Shown: positions 21,644 through 32,307, counted from the first letter of the stretch. The stretch: DNA of 64,000 nucleotides from Sinotaia quadrata (GCA_028829895.1 CM054181.1:13111001-13175000); one strand, 5' to 3'. Numbers and translations: made by a program. The notes: a model not told the origin generated them from the letters alone.

Positions 21644-24600
21644 GTTTGTCTATATATCTGCCTGCCTATCTATCTATCTATCTATCTATCTATTCATTCC
21701 ATTCTTCAGGTGCGCTTTCTGTGACGTGGCAATAGCAGCTGAACATTTCCGTGGCCGAAATCCTGTCGAAGTTCACGAAGAGTTCTCGCCTGACTGTAGT
21801 TTCCTGCGAGATCATCACATTCGTAATACAAGCATCCAACAGAGGGGAGAGCTGCTGGGGCAAAGGTTCATCCAAATGGCCGAATCCAGGAAAGCGAATC
21901 GTCAGCAATTTTGTTCACAAGAGCAGCCTGGGATAGAAACACCACATCGTTCACAAGAGCAGCCCGAGATAGAAACACCACATCATTCACAAGAGCAGCC
22001 CAGAATAGACACACCACACCTGTCTAAAGTTTCTGAAGGTGGTCACCACCAAGTGCCATATTTAGGACACTCTTCTTCAGCACCTCACACGGATCAATCT
22101 CCTCAAACAAATTACAGTGCAGACTTTGGACAGCCCAGCGAGTTAGTCTGGCCTTTAGAGCCACAGACTGATGGGCAAGCTGTTGGATCAGTTAGCCAAA
22201 CTCTTGCACTGCAGGGACATTCGGCTTGCCAGTCTGAGAGACAAACTGCGGTGACGAATCAGTCACGCACGGACACAGCGCCCTACCAGACAGCACGATA
22301 TATTGAACCTCGATCGCAGACGTCATCAGCAGCTTTGCAGACTGCAAGGAACGCCAGAGATCCAGAAATCCAGCAACCAAGAATCCAATCGACGCTGAGC
22401 AACAGCAGCCAGCAACAAACACCATTGCGTTCAGAAACTGCCACATCATCCTTTGCCCGCGAAGCTGCAGGGTCTGGTGAACAAACAAACAATACATCTA
22501 CCCTACAGCCACCCTCCTCTGCAGGGACAGAAACCCCTCATCAGGCCAACAACACATCTACCCAACAGCCACCCTCCTCAGCAGGAAGCGAAACCCGGGT
22601 GGTAACATATGCGCAGTTGGGAATCATAACCGCCCGACCGAAGAGACCTGACCTCGCAGTTGCGTCTGTCCGCTCCAACACGTTCAAAAGTAACTGGCCG
22701 CACGCGGGCACGCATTCACCTGAAAGGATGGCAGAGGCTGGGTTCTACTTTACAGGCAAGTTGGATGTTCTGATTTTTAACTGAAAAGTATAAAAGTCTT
22801 TAAAATAAGAGATTTTCAAGCAAATAAAATAAATTAAACAAAGTACAATGAATAAGCTAATAAAATATTTAAAATTATGGATTGTCCATAATAACATTAC
22901 TACAAATACAAATGATACTACGTGTAGCAAATAATCAAAAATGAAAACGCTAATATTGATGAATACAAAGAAATTAAAGAAGCAGCATATCACATAAAAA
23001 CAAGAATAAGAAAGATTAATTTTCCTCCAAGATGCAGTTGGCTAATTGGCAAAATTATTCAGAATTATTTTCCTTGTTTGTCATAACCCCCATTCCACAG
23101 ACACACCCCAACCACTACCACCACCACCACCCAAAAAAGAAAAGAATAAATAAATCCGCAAAGTTGAGCTTTGGCGACGGAGGTCAACTCGGATATTCTT
23201 CGCAGCCATTTTTTTCCCTGTGTGTGTGTGTCTAAAGAGTCTCTATTGCCATTAAGAGTCTATTGCCACTAAAGAATCTCTATTGCCACTAAAAAGTCTC
23301 TATTGCCATTAAGAGTCTCTATTGTCACACACATAGTCAGAAGAAACACAACACAGGGCTATGCTATAGGTATTGTCACACTATTACACACTCTATATTA
23401 CACGTATACATGAATTCTTCTTTCCGTACGTGCGAAATGACTACAGTTTTGTTTGTTCTTTTTTTCCTTCAGAGAATGGTGATTTAGTTCGGTGCTTTTA
23501 CTGCAAGCACGGTCTCAAGTCATGGTCGGAACAGCTGGACCCCTGGGTGGAGCATGCGCGTTGGTTTTCGGACTGTCCTTTTGTCCTGCAGGTGAAGGGA
23601 GCTAACTACGTTGATGCTGTACAAGCCTTACATAATAAAACAAAAGAAAAGGTCTGAGTGATTGTTTAAAGTTTATATGTGCTTGTTTAGTGTGTATAGG
23701 TATGCCTATTAGTGTGTATAGGTATGCATATTTAGTGTGGATAAGTATGCATATTTATTGTGGATAAGTATGCATATTTAGTGTGGATAAGTATGCATAT
23801 TCAGTGTGGATAAGTATGCATATTCAGTGTGGATAAGTATGCCTATTTAGTGTGGATAAGTATGCCTATTTAGTGTGGATATGTTTGCCTATTTAATGTG
23901 GATAAGTATGCCTATATAGTGTGGATATATGTGCCTATTTAGTGTGTATATGTTTGCCTATTTAGTGTGGATATATATGTTTATTTCGTATGTATATGTT
24001 TGTAAATTTAGTGTGTATATGAATGCCTATTTAATGTGCATATGTATGCCTGTCTAGTGTGTATATGTATGTCTGTTTAGTGTGTATGTATATACTTCTA
24101 GTGCATATGTATGTCTGTTTAGTGTGTATGTATATACTTCTAGTGCATATGTATGCCTCTTTAGTGTATGTGTGCCTGTTTAGTATGTATGTATATTCTT
24201 CTAGTGCATATGTATGCCTGTTTAGAGTGTGTATGTACTTATTTAGAGCAAATATATGCCTGTTTAGTATAATATATATATATACTTGTTTAGTGCATAT
24301 GTATGACCGTTTAGTGCATACATTGCCTGTTTACCGTATATGTATGCATGTTTACTGTATATTTATGCATGTTTAGCGTCGACAGGCAAGCCCCTTATTG
24401 TCTGTGCGTTGGTGTTTAGAATCTGTGTATCTGTTTAAAGTCTCCGTATGCCTTTGAGAGACCAAGTGTGCCTGTCCATTGTCTGCATGTGCCTTTTTTG
24501 TACCTGTGTTTTTCTCGCACGTGTGCATGGCTGTTTTTATTAGTGTATGTATGTCTATTTAAAGACTGTATGGGTATTGATAAACAGTGTATGTGTTTTT

Positions 24601-27600
24601 GTGTACGTATGTATGGGAGGGGGCACTTGTGCTTGTCCGTGCACATTAAATAGACATTTTTTTCTCCTGTGGCAACCATTCAACATGAAATTTAACATTT
24701 TGTGTAATAAATAAATCTCTTCTACAATGACCAGATTTCACCATCTGATGTGGAAGACGAAATGAAAAACAAGAGGAGACCATCAAGACAAGGAAAAACA
24801 CGTAAGTCAAGAAAGATAACTTAAATTTCACCAGCTTACACCAAATTATCTTGACACAATGTCAGTACTGATTTATAGGTTACTCCTGTGGTTCTAAAAC
24901 TTTCTTGATTTATGGCGCCCTTATTGTATCGGAATATTTTTCAATGGCGCCCAGTCAGAAAACACGTAATGAGTTCAGTTTTCCTCCAAAATTTTGAATA
25001 CCCAGCAGAGCACTCTTTGTGGATTCAGTGGCCATCTCTTGTCAGTTTCATGATGCTGTAATTTACTTTTTATGATTGTATGTCGGTTTTTCTGATTAAT
25101 ACTCAATTTTTTCTCCTGAATAATGCTCAATTTCTTTTCCTTCTGATTAATACTATTTTATGTCTTCTGATTAATTTTTTTTTTTTTGACATTGCACTTG
25201 AGGCTATAATTACTTCCAGTTGTACTATTATCAGCATTCATGTCCCATGTTACACTTATATGTCAACTTCTCGTCAGTTCTAATGTCAGCAGTTATGAGT
25301 GCAATATTTATATTTTCAGCATTGATTTATACTTTAGCATGGATTCATGACCTTGTACATCAGATACTTCTAGATGTAATGCAATCAGCAGCCATGACGT
25401 GTTTTACGCTTTACCTCAAATTCTAGTTACTAGTAATATAGTAATCATGTTGTATGTACAAATACTTTAAACACTAGACGTAATGAAATTAGCATTCATG
25501 ACATACTTTACATTTTATGTCAGCTTCTGGTTTTTGATATCAATATCAGCATTCATGTTATATGTTAAGTTTATAGTTTCAGACGTGTTTTCATATGTGC
25601 TTTCATATTTGATCTAAAATCTGCAAATATGACATGTGTAGATATATAAATATAGATTAAAGTCGGATTTGTCTTCTCCTTTAGTAAGAAGTTTTTCACC
25701 TATGGAAAGATTATGTGACTGTAAATGTTGTTTATGTTGTGGAACAGAGATAACGTCACATATGCGCCAAGTGATAGACGAGTGGTGTTTGTTGGAGGAT
25801 CATTAATAAAATAAATTAAGATTCTCATCACTTGTAATTGTTTATGAATGATTAATTAATAATAATAATCGTTTTCATTAACTAAGTGGCATGCGCATCA
25901 CAGAATTATAAATTATCCATCCTTCCATCCATCCATCCATCTTTTTATTTGCGTGTGTGTGCGCGCGTGTGCTATCTTGTTTCTTTGTCAACTTCGTTTA
26001 TTGTTACAGAAATTTACATTTATATAATAACTGATGAGTTTAAATTGTTAAAAAACAAAACATGCACAGATTTTTCTTATGACCTTGAGATCGATTTCAA
26101 CAGGTGTACCACCAGTGTCTACACTTGAGGACAGCGAACTTGGAGCAGTGGGTGGAGCCCCTGGTTTAGTGGTTGAAGCTGCCATAGTGACTGGGACTTG
26201 TGCTGTTGATACCTCTACACTTGCCCGACAAGAGGAAGGTAACAAAAGATTTATAAATGTTCAAAAGATTTACAGATGTTACCATGAACATCTGCTTGCA
26301 CATGTATGCTGCTCAATTTTAAAATTAGAAAATATGTTATTGAATAAATACAGAAACTTCCGAAACTTTACAGAGTCTGAAAAGAGAGGAACAATCATTA
26401 ATTCCATTCATTCCACCAGTTTGCATATTCACCTAAATACGAGTCATTTTGATAAAGTCTAGCTCCATGGAGGCAAATGATAAATTTTGTGTCTGCCTAA
26501 ATGTAGCCAGTGCAATCTTTTTCTTAACACGTTAAAAATTACCTAACTGGCCACGGATCAAACTGTCGGTTCCAGTTATAAGAAACTTTACAATAAACTC
26601 CTCCTTTCTTCTGGACTTAAACTGTACTAAAGTATTTTTCATAAGACTTTCCCTAGAGAATGACATCTCGGTCAGAATCTAATCACGTGATTCGGTCTAC
26701 CCGTCACCCTCTTGCATAACACCAGTACGGTAAGTTATCAGTATCTTATGCAGCTATTTCTGCTAATGTTTAGCAGAGTCCAACTAAGGGTGTTCAGAGG
26801 GACAAGTTAAAGTATAGTAAAGAGAATACAGACTAAGGGTGTATAAAGGGACAAGTTATTATTTAGCAAAGAGAATACAGACAAAATAGTGTTCACCGGA
26901 ACAAGTTATGTTTAGCAACAAGAATGCAAGAAAAGGTTTTCACAAAAAACAGGGTTTCTAAATTTATGAAAGAGTAAAAAATATATATAGTTCCATGAAA
27001 CAACATTTAAACTTATATTAAGAATAACATGTATAAACACAGAGAATATTATTAATTTCCCACTTGGTAATGAATGAATGAAATAATAATAATGGAATCA
27101 TAGTGTGTGTGTGTGTGTGTGTGTGTGGATTTATTTCGTCACGTTGTCATTCAGCTAGATATTGACATATCTAGTACCGATCAAATGTCGTAAAATATTC
27201 TCTATAGGAAATTGATCACTACTTTCTTCGGTCTGTTGTAAAATATTCTCTATAGGAAATTGATCACTGCTTTCTTCTGTCTGTTGTAAAATATTCTCTA
27301 TAGGAAATTGATCACTACTTTCTTCTGTCTGTTGTAAAATATTCTCTATAGGAAATTGATCACTACTTTCTTCATGGAATTCTATGTATCTGTCTGTCTG
27401 ACCACCCATCCATCCATCCATCCATCCATCCATCCATACATACATACATCCATACATCGCAGCGATCAATAAGCTGTCATAAAAAAAAAATCACCATTAT
27501 CAGTTTTATTTCATGTCTCTTATGGCTTTCGGTACTTAGGTGTATATCTAAATTATTTATTTTGATTCATTTTGCTTTTGTTTTAATTCATTTTGATTTA

Positions 27601-28108
27601 ATTTATCCAAAACGTTTCTACATAAAAAGAAACATTTATGACTTTGCATCATGTCTAAATGAGTTTTCTTTGATTAAAATTACGTCGCTTGTAAAATATA
27701 TTTCTGATAGACTTTCCAAATTTATGTGGGTAAATAATTTCCATCTGGCGATGTGACGATTATTTTGCCTTTGAGGGTGATAGATATTCTTTATATCGAA
27801 TTATTTTAATTATCTCTACCAATTACTGTGCAAAAAATACATGTATTCATATTTTTCTTAAAACCGAGATATAGTCACGTTTTCATTTTTCTTTGCTGTC
27901 TCTTTCAGTTCTAAAGAGAGAAAATGAAGAAATCCTGAGCGAAACCATTTGTAAGATCTGTCAAACAAATGAGGTCAACATCCTGTTTTTGCCATGCGGA
28001 CATCTTGTATCATGTGCCCAGTGTGCACCCGCTTTGCGCAAGTGCGCCATATGTCGGCAGTTAGTGAAGGGAACAGTGCGAGTGTACACTGAGGATTGTG
28101 ATGGTTAA
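20119..28108 (+). CDS. IAP-like protein gene B (two BIR domains and RING)
   Basis: Exons: about 20119-21377, 21710-22755, 23473-23651, 24735-24801, 26104-26238, 27909-28108. Joined, they keep one frame (961 codons if the 20119 ATG is used). Domain order: six Cys-containing 14-15-residue repeats; a basic Ser/Lys-rich stretch; BIR1 split by intron 1 (LAQAGFYF then CAFC...H-x6-C); a Ser/Gln/Thr-rich linker; motif [22 protein letters not shown]2 split by intron 2 (MAEAGFYF then CFYC...H-x6-C); a short basic exon; an acidic exon; and a C3HC4 RING at the C-terminus. Known family role: cytosolic E3 ubiquitin ligase that binds caspases, IAP antagonists or signalling proteins; which of these applies here is not shown. 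The 5' end is unsure: sequence before about 20400 looks less coding, and a start at 20319 spliced over a 46-nt intron is an alternative (879 codons). Confidence 0.9.
20319..20396 (+). other. Short upstream frame or true gene B start
   Basis: An ATG in good context (ACAATGG) opens a 25-codon frame, [16 protein letters not shown] and on, out of frame with the main exon. Splicing GT at 20362 to AG at 20407 (46 nt) would join it in frame to EERCL of the main exon. Otherwise it is an upstream ORF, or a one-base frame error lies near 20390. Confidence 0.45.
20399..21377 (+). CDS. Gene B exon 1, N-terminal repeats and first half of BIR1
   Basis: The exon codes six imperfect repeats of pattern (E/G)RC(L/V)xxSxxxxxxDx from about 20402 to 20680, then acidic and Lys/Ser-rich stretches likely to be disordered. 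From about 21257 it codes the BIR1 start (EEFERVSSL...[17 protein letters not shown]). The exon ends in phase 2 at ..CTCAG and the donor is GTATCT at 21378. Confidence 0.88.
20402..20690 (+). repeat. Coding minisatellite in gene B
   Basis: Six 42-45-bp units, each with AGATGTCTG- or similar coding for RCL, with diverged but frame-keeping copies. Confidence 0.88.
21378..21709 (+). repeat. (TATC)n microsatellite that forms gene B intron 1
   Basis: This 332-bp stretch begins GTATCT, ends TTCATTCCATTCTTCAG and is otherwise TATC units with TGTT, TATATC and TGCC interruptions. Both splice sites lie at its edges, so the repeat is essentially the intron and also supplies its pyrimidine tract. No stop occurs in any forward frame; frames through it read YLSI repeats. 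It splits BIR1 before the first zinc Cys pair, at the position of intron 1 in gene C. Confidence 0.95.
21710..22755 (+). CDS. Gene B exon 2, second half of BIR1, linker, first half of BIR2
   Basis: It starts in phase 2 with [17 protein letters not shown]1 zinc ligands are C-x2-C-x17-H-x6-C, one residue longer between Cys and His than the usual 16. Then comes about 240 residues rich in Ser, Gln, Thr and Pro, with three 12-residue units SQEQPxIxTPHx (21915-22022) and two NNTST.QPPSSAG units (22480-22600). Next are [19 protein letters not shown] and BIR2 up to MAEAGFYFT. The exon ends in phase 1. Confidence 0.92.
22756..22761 (+). promoter_or_regulatory. GC-AG splice donor of gene B intron 2
   Basis: The exon ends TTTACAG and the intron starts GCAAGT, the known consensus for GC-AG introns. 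Gene C has TTTACAG then GTATGT at the same spot. The next GT (22760) would shift the frame. Confidence 0.8.
23235..23328. repeat. Tandem repeat of about 21 bp in gene B intron 2
   Basis: Five diverged copies of TCTCTATTGCCACTAAAGAG-like units. Confidence 0.88.
23473..23651 (+). CDS. Gene B exon 3, zinc-binding half of BIR2
   Basis: It codes [18 protein letters not shown] and on, with C-x2-C-x16-H-x6-C intact and the Trp three residues after His kept. The residue six before the zinc His is Leu (CTG, 23535-23537), not the usual Glu/Asp. The exon ends in phase 0. Confidence 0.95.
23668..24375. repeat. Long diverged array of 23-24-bp units in gene B intron 3
   Basis: About 30 copies of a TTTAGTGTGGATAAGTATGC-like unit, most regular at 23700-23900 and drifting towards TG-rich variants later. 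Several short frames here are by-products. Confidence 0.9.
24735..24801 (+). CDS. Gene B exon 4, short basic linker
   Basis: A 67-nt exon with acceptor ATGACCAG and donor GTAAGT codes [20 protein letters not shown]. Gene C has an equal-length exon (LSLEEVENKLKQTRKGK). Phase 0 in, phase 1 out. Confidence 0.85.
25650..25898 (+). repeat. Dispersed 247-bp element, copy 1 (in gene B intron 4)
   Basis: It begins near AGATTAAAGTCGGATTTGTC and ends near ACTAAGTGGCATGCGCATCA. Related copies lie at 36392-36640 (minus), 40465-40625 (5' part) and 55430-55521 (3' part). No coding, no clear inverted ends, no recognised tRNA-like promoter. Confidence 0.85.
25920..25941. repeat. Short (ATCC)n run
   Basis: About five CATC/ATCC units in gene B intron 4. 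Confidence 0.85.
26104..26238 (+). CDS. Gene B exon 5, acidic linker before RING
   Basis: The 135-nt exon, phase 1 in and out, codes [20 protein letters not shown] and ends [10 protein letters not shown]. Acceptor TTTCAACAG, donor GTAACA. It matches the exons at 589-720 and 47734-47871 in position, length and ending. Confidence 0.88.
27101..27127. repeat. (TG)n microsatellite in gene B intron 5
   Basis: About 13 TG units. Confidence 0.93.
27190..27373. repeat. 48-bp minisatellite in gene B intron 5
   Basis: Four copies start at 27190, 27238, 27286 and 27334, each containing CTCTATAGGAAATTGATCAC. Because 48 is a multiple of 3, the minus strand reads a 16-residue peptide repeat; no gene is implied. 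A (CATC)n run follows at about 27406-27450. Confidence 0.95.
27909..28108 (+). CDS. Gene B terminal RING exon
   Basis: Acceptor CTCTTTCAG. It codes [14 protein letters not shown], then the full C3HC4 RING (CKIC, PCGH, CAQC, CAIC) and the tail [14 protein letters not shown]. The Tyr at 28085-28087 aligns with the aromatic tail residue that vertebrate cIAP/XIAP RINGs use for dimerisation. Confidence 0.95.
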
Positions 28109-28382
28109 AAAGAAAATCCCTACAAAAGAACAAATATATCTTTGTGCAAGTTCAATAACTGTTGAAAAAAATCAATTTTGAAGAAATTAGCCGTCAACCT
28201 TTTGCCATGATTAAGAACATTGATAAAGTTTTTGTTCTGTAGCCAATTCTGAGTTAATTCTTAATTTTAAAACTTGAAATAGTAAAATGATATTAATTTT
28301 GTTTATATTGTTTGTAATTCTATTAAACTATTTAATTTACATTAGTTTTCGTCTTTCACTTTAAATATTTTCAAATTTTGAA

Positions 28383-28388
28383 AATAAA
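28383..28388 (+). terminator. Likely poly(A) signal of gene B
   Basis: AATAAA lies 275 bp past the stop in AT-rich DNA; it is the first clear hexamer downstream. Confidence 0.5.
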
Positions 28389-28900
28389 TGCTTTATAATT
28401 ATTTCTAAGTAATGAGAGAAATACTTTTACAGATTTAATGAGTATTTTAAATTTTCTTTATTTCGCTTTCATATTACAATCTTTTTAATAACAAACTCAG
28501 AAAATTCTTGGTTTGGTTTTATTTTCTTGCTCACAATTTAATTTAATTTGCTATTCCACTGCATTAATGATGATATATAACATACGAAATTATTACTAAG
28601 ATATTTCAGCAACAAATGTTTGAAGTCGTTCAACACTGGCAGTTTCAAGAAACAAAATAGTTTAGAGTCCGTTTCTGACATCATATTTTTGTTTTGTCCC
28701 TTGACCTCCTCATCCTGAATATTCAGATTCCGTTCTTGTTTTTCCTTCCCGGACCAGACCCCCGGTTGACCTCAGCATCGCCTCTTAGTAGCACACCTGT
28801 ATCCGGCACAGTTGTATGGCAGTGAAATTGTGTGCACCAATTCTTTTATAACGTAGCTATTCTCTATATTTAATTTTTGTCCTAGCCATTCTTCATATTT
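28389..28900. other. Intergenic, no gene seen
   Basis: AT-rich and featureless. Confidence 0.45.
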
Positions 28901-29005
28901 ACTTGTTACTTAGCCATTCTTCACATTTACTTTTGCCTAGCCATTCTTCACATTTACTTTTGCCTAGCCATTCTTCACATTTACTTGTTACTTAGCCATT
29001 TTACT
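28885..29005. repeat. Tandem repeat of about 28 bp
   Basis: Four to five copies of TAGCCATTCTTCACATTTAC. Confidence 0.92.
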
Positions 29006-29557
29006 TGCCATTCGATAGTCGAAGTACCATGTTCATAAGGGCATTATCTATGTCTTCGTATACGTCATCAGTCCTTGCTATGATGAAGGTTGTTTTTTTC
29101 TTTTTAAAGCGGAAAATGGACTGTTATTTTGTCTTGTAACTCATGTGTACGCATTTAAAATTTAATGTCGTGCTTTTATAAGGGCACAATGCGCATTCGT
29201 CAATATATACGTCATAAATTTAATCGGAAGTACCCTGAAACAACCACGTAATTATTGAAAACTTTAGGTTGTTGCTATTAAACAGTGATTTCTGATGATA
29301 TTGTCCATGCACATTTTTTTCTTACTGTATAACATTGGATGATTACGTGTCTACTGTCATTTGAAATATATAATATTTTGAAAATACATAACAAATGGAG
29401 ATTTTATGTAAACACGATTTTTCTCTTTTTTCCATATAGTGTATGCAAATTATATGATATATAATTATTATAATCATTTCCACCCAAAGCAAATCTGTAA
29501 CAAAAAAATAATGGGAGTATATTATTTGACATATAGTGATTGTAATCATTTGACAAC

Positions 29558-29579
29558 ACCCCCACCCCCCCCCCCCCTT
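29558..29579. repeat. C-rich homopolymer stretch
   Basis: ACACCCCCACCC followed by a run of C up to 29577. Confidence 0.85.
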
Positions 29580-29698
29580 AACCCGAAAAAAGAAATAAAC
29601 GACTCAATTTAATAAAAGCATTTTTCCAAGTATGAGCAATGCTTTGTCTCGGAAACACATCTATAACTGTCGCTGATATTGTATGTGTGTTTGTAGCA

Positions 29699-29961
29699 GC
29701 GTTTTAGAGAACAGTTTTCTTTGTGCAGCGTTTTAGAGAACAGTTTTCTTTGTGTAGCGTTTTAGAGAACAGTTTTCTTTGTGTAGCGTTTTAGAGAACA
29801 GTTTTCTTTGTGTAGCGTTTTAGAGAACAGTTTTCTTTGTGTAGCGTTTTAGAGAACAGTTTTCTTTGTGTAGCGTTTTAGAGAACAGTTTTCTTTGTGT
29901 AGCGTTTTAGAGAACAGTTTTCTTTGTGTAGCGTTTTAGAGAACAGTTTTCTTTGTGCAGC
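29699..29961. repeat. 29-bp minisatellite, nine copies
   Basis: GCGTTTTAGAGAACAGTTTT repeats every 29 bp with almost no change, so the expansion is recent. Confidence 0.97.
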
Positions 29962-30370
29962 GGTTGTGTATATCCTAAGTTATCTCAATTTAGCATGCTT
30001 GCATTATATTTATTTAGAATGAATATTTCATTTAAGAGAAATGAATTCTCCATTGATGAATAATGCACATAAAACAATTATTGTCTTTAACTGTTTCTTT
30101 CCATGAAGAAACGTATAATACTCATTGAGACGGGTCTTATTATTAAAGCTTTCTGTAACTAAAATATTATTTTATGTAAAATTAACAATATGTTTGTATT
30201 AATAAATGTTCGATATGCTTAGTGGAGTGTGTTACGACGAGTAAGGTTAACTCGAATGCTTGTAAATGGCAGTGTTGTGACATAAGATTAAGTCACATGA
30301 CAGCAATTGTTTGTCACGAAATTGCATTGTGACTTAAAAGATCAAGATCAAGTCTTGACAGCAGACGGGA

Positions 30371-30545
30371 TTGTATTGTGACGTATAAGATTAAGTCGTA
30401 TGACACCTAATTAAATTGTATTGTGACGTATAAGATTAAGTCGTATGACACCTAATTAAATTGTATTGTGACGTATAAGATTAAGTCGTATGACACCTAA
30501 TTAAATTGTATTGTGGCATATAAGATTAAGTCGTATGACAGCAAA
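30371..30545. repeat. 45-bp minisatellite, four copies
   Basis: GACGTATAAGATTAAGTCGT recurs at about 30380, 30425 and 30470, with a variant (GGCATATAAG) at 30515. Confidence 0.95.
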
Positions 30546-30589
30546 CAGGATTGTGTTTTTTGATTACAGTAAAACGTTAGTGTGACGTG

Positions 30590-31128
30590 ACTAGTACGGT
30601 TATTTCGAATGATTTTTTTATACTTGAAGTGTATGGTTAATTAGAATGACTGCAAATGTTTTGATTTTTTGTGTGTGACATTTTTGATTAACTCATAATG
30701 ACAGTATATGGTTAACTCGGATGGTTGCAAATGAAATTTCGTTGTACCAAATATGATTAACTCGGATAGCTGCAAGTGGTATGACGAGTATAGTTATGTC
30801 AAATGAATGCAAATGGCATTGTGTTGTGACGTACATGGTAAGCTAGAATGGTTGTAAATGATATTTGTGTTGTGACGGTTATAATACGATATTGTGTTAT
30901 GAGGAATATGAGTAACTCGAATAACAGTATGTTGTGACGAGTATGATCTCGAGTGGTTACCCATAGGATTGTGTTTTCACGAGTATGGTTAACTAATATG
31001 ACTGCTAATGATATTTTGTTGTAACGAAAATGGTTAACTGGAACGACTGCAAAATCTGTTGCTTTGTGACGAGTATGGTTAACTGGAACGATTGCCAATG
31101 CTGTTGGTTTGTGACGAGTATGAATTAT
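30590..31128. repeat. Diverged array related to a GAGTATGGTTAACTCGAATG unit
   Basis: About a dozen degenerate copies with spacing near 40-50 bp. The minus frame at 30799-31098 (NHTRHN-type repeats) follows from it. Confidence 0.75.
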
Positions 31129-31399
31129 AATCTAGTGTCATGTGTACTCAATGAATCTGTAATATAACGCTACCATTTTACACATTAGATATATGCACTT
31201 CATTTCATAAATACAAATTAGTGTGTTAAGAAAATAACAAGTGTTGCTCTCATTGTTAAAAGTCTTTTGCTTTGATGTCTAAATTGTATCATCGCTGAAG
31301 GGAAAGTGACGTCACTGAAAGGGCATGTGCGCGGTATCAGAGAAGTGGTTATCATTAGTCACGTGATTTTCATCCACTTTCACTTTGCATTTATATTTC

Positions 31400-31508
31400 T
31401 TTACAGTTTACACCAAACTTAGATCGCCCATACACTTATATTTCTTCACACCAAACTTAGATCGCCCATACACTTATATTTCTTCACACCAAACTTAGAT
31501 CGCCCAAT
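31400..31508. repeat. 38-bp tandem repeat, three copies
   Basis: CACCAAACTTAGATCGCCCA recurs at 38-bp spacing. Confidence 0.94.
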
Positions 31509-31631
31509 CTGTTAACAGTTTAATCTGAAAGAACTTGACTCACTTTGAATCATAGTACACGTAATTTCATATCGTAACATAAGTACTATATTTAGGTCCT
31601 AATCTTTGTAATTTGTGTTTATTAGCCCTGT

Positions 31632-31636
31632 ATGTG

Positions 31637-31697
<61 letters not shown>
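31632..31697. repeat. (TG)n microsatellite
   Basis: About 33 TG units with one CG interruption. Confidence 0.96.
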
Positions 31698-31699
<2 letters not shown>

Positions 31700-32307
31700 C
31701 ATATAAGATCACGTTACTTAGAAAATGTAGTCATCACTATAATTTCAGGTGTGAACTGTTCTCCCACTGAGACCGGAAATCCCTCTTGATATTATGAATT
31801 GAATAGACAGCTATTTCCAGCCGACCAAGGGGAACTAGTCACAAAGCGTTTTGCTCAAGTATTCTATAAATGTAATCTCGTTTTTACAGCACCACTAAAC
31901 ACAACGAAATGTCGAATATAATTATATATACAGAGAGAGAGAGAGTAAACTTTTCGAGAACACACCCGGACTGAGGGAAATATGACTGGCATCTTTCACG
32001 TTTTTGGAAAATTTTATTAGCAATCGCTGCACTTAGTTCTTGTGTGGGATACAAAAAATTAATGACTAGAATCTTTAATAATGTAGCGTGAAAATTTAAA
32101 ATGTTTAATGGATATACAAAAATAGTAGATTCATTTTATTTATTTATTTGGTGGGGGTGGAAGTTTTATAAATAAATTTCATGAGGAAAATACATTTCTA
32201 ATAATGACTTTGAATAACGAACTGATGAAGCCTATTGAAGTGTGATATTGATAAACTCGTGTGAGTAGACACTCTAAGATCTGAGCATCATGTACAGTTT
32301 CGTCACT

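Noticed and set aside
21315..21735. Long frames with YLSI repeats as proteins in their own right
   Set aside because: They are read-through of the TATC intron; true exons end at 21377 and resume at 21710 with BIR continuity and phase agreement.
23668..24380. Frames of 105 and 61 codons with [13 protein letters not shown] repeats
   Set aside because: By-products of the 23-24-bp intronic array in gene B.
20119..28108. Viral origin of the BIR-RING genes (baculovirus-type IAP)
   Set aside because: Multiple phase-conserved spliceosomal introns and mollusc-type linkers point to ordinary host genes; the BIR name only reflects the history of discovery.
29699..29961. CRISPR-like regular repeat (29 bp, nine copies)
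   Set aside because: Units are directly adjacent with no unique spacers, and the locus is eukaryotic; it is a plain minisatellite.
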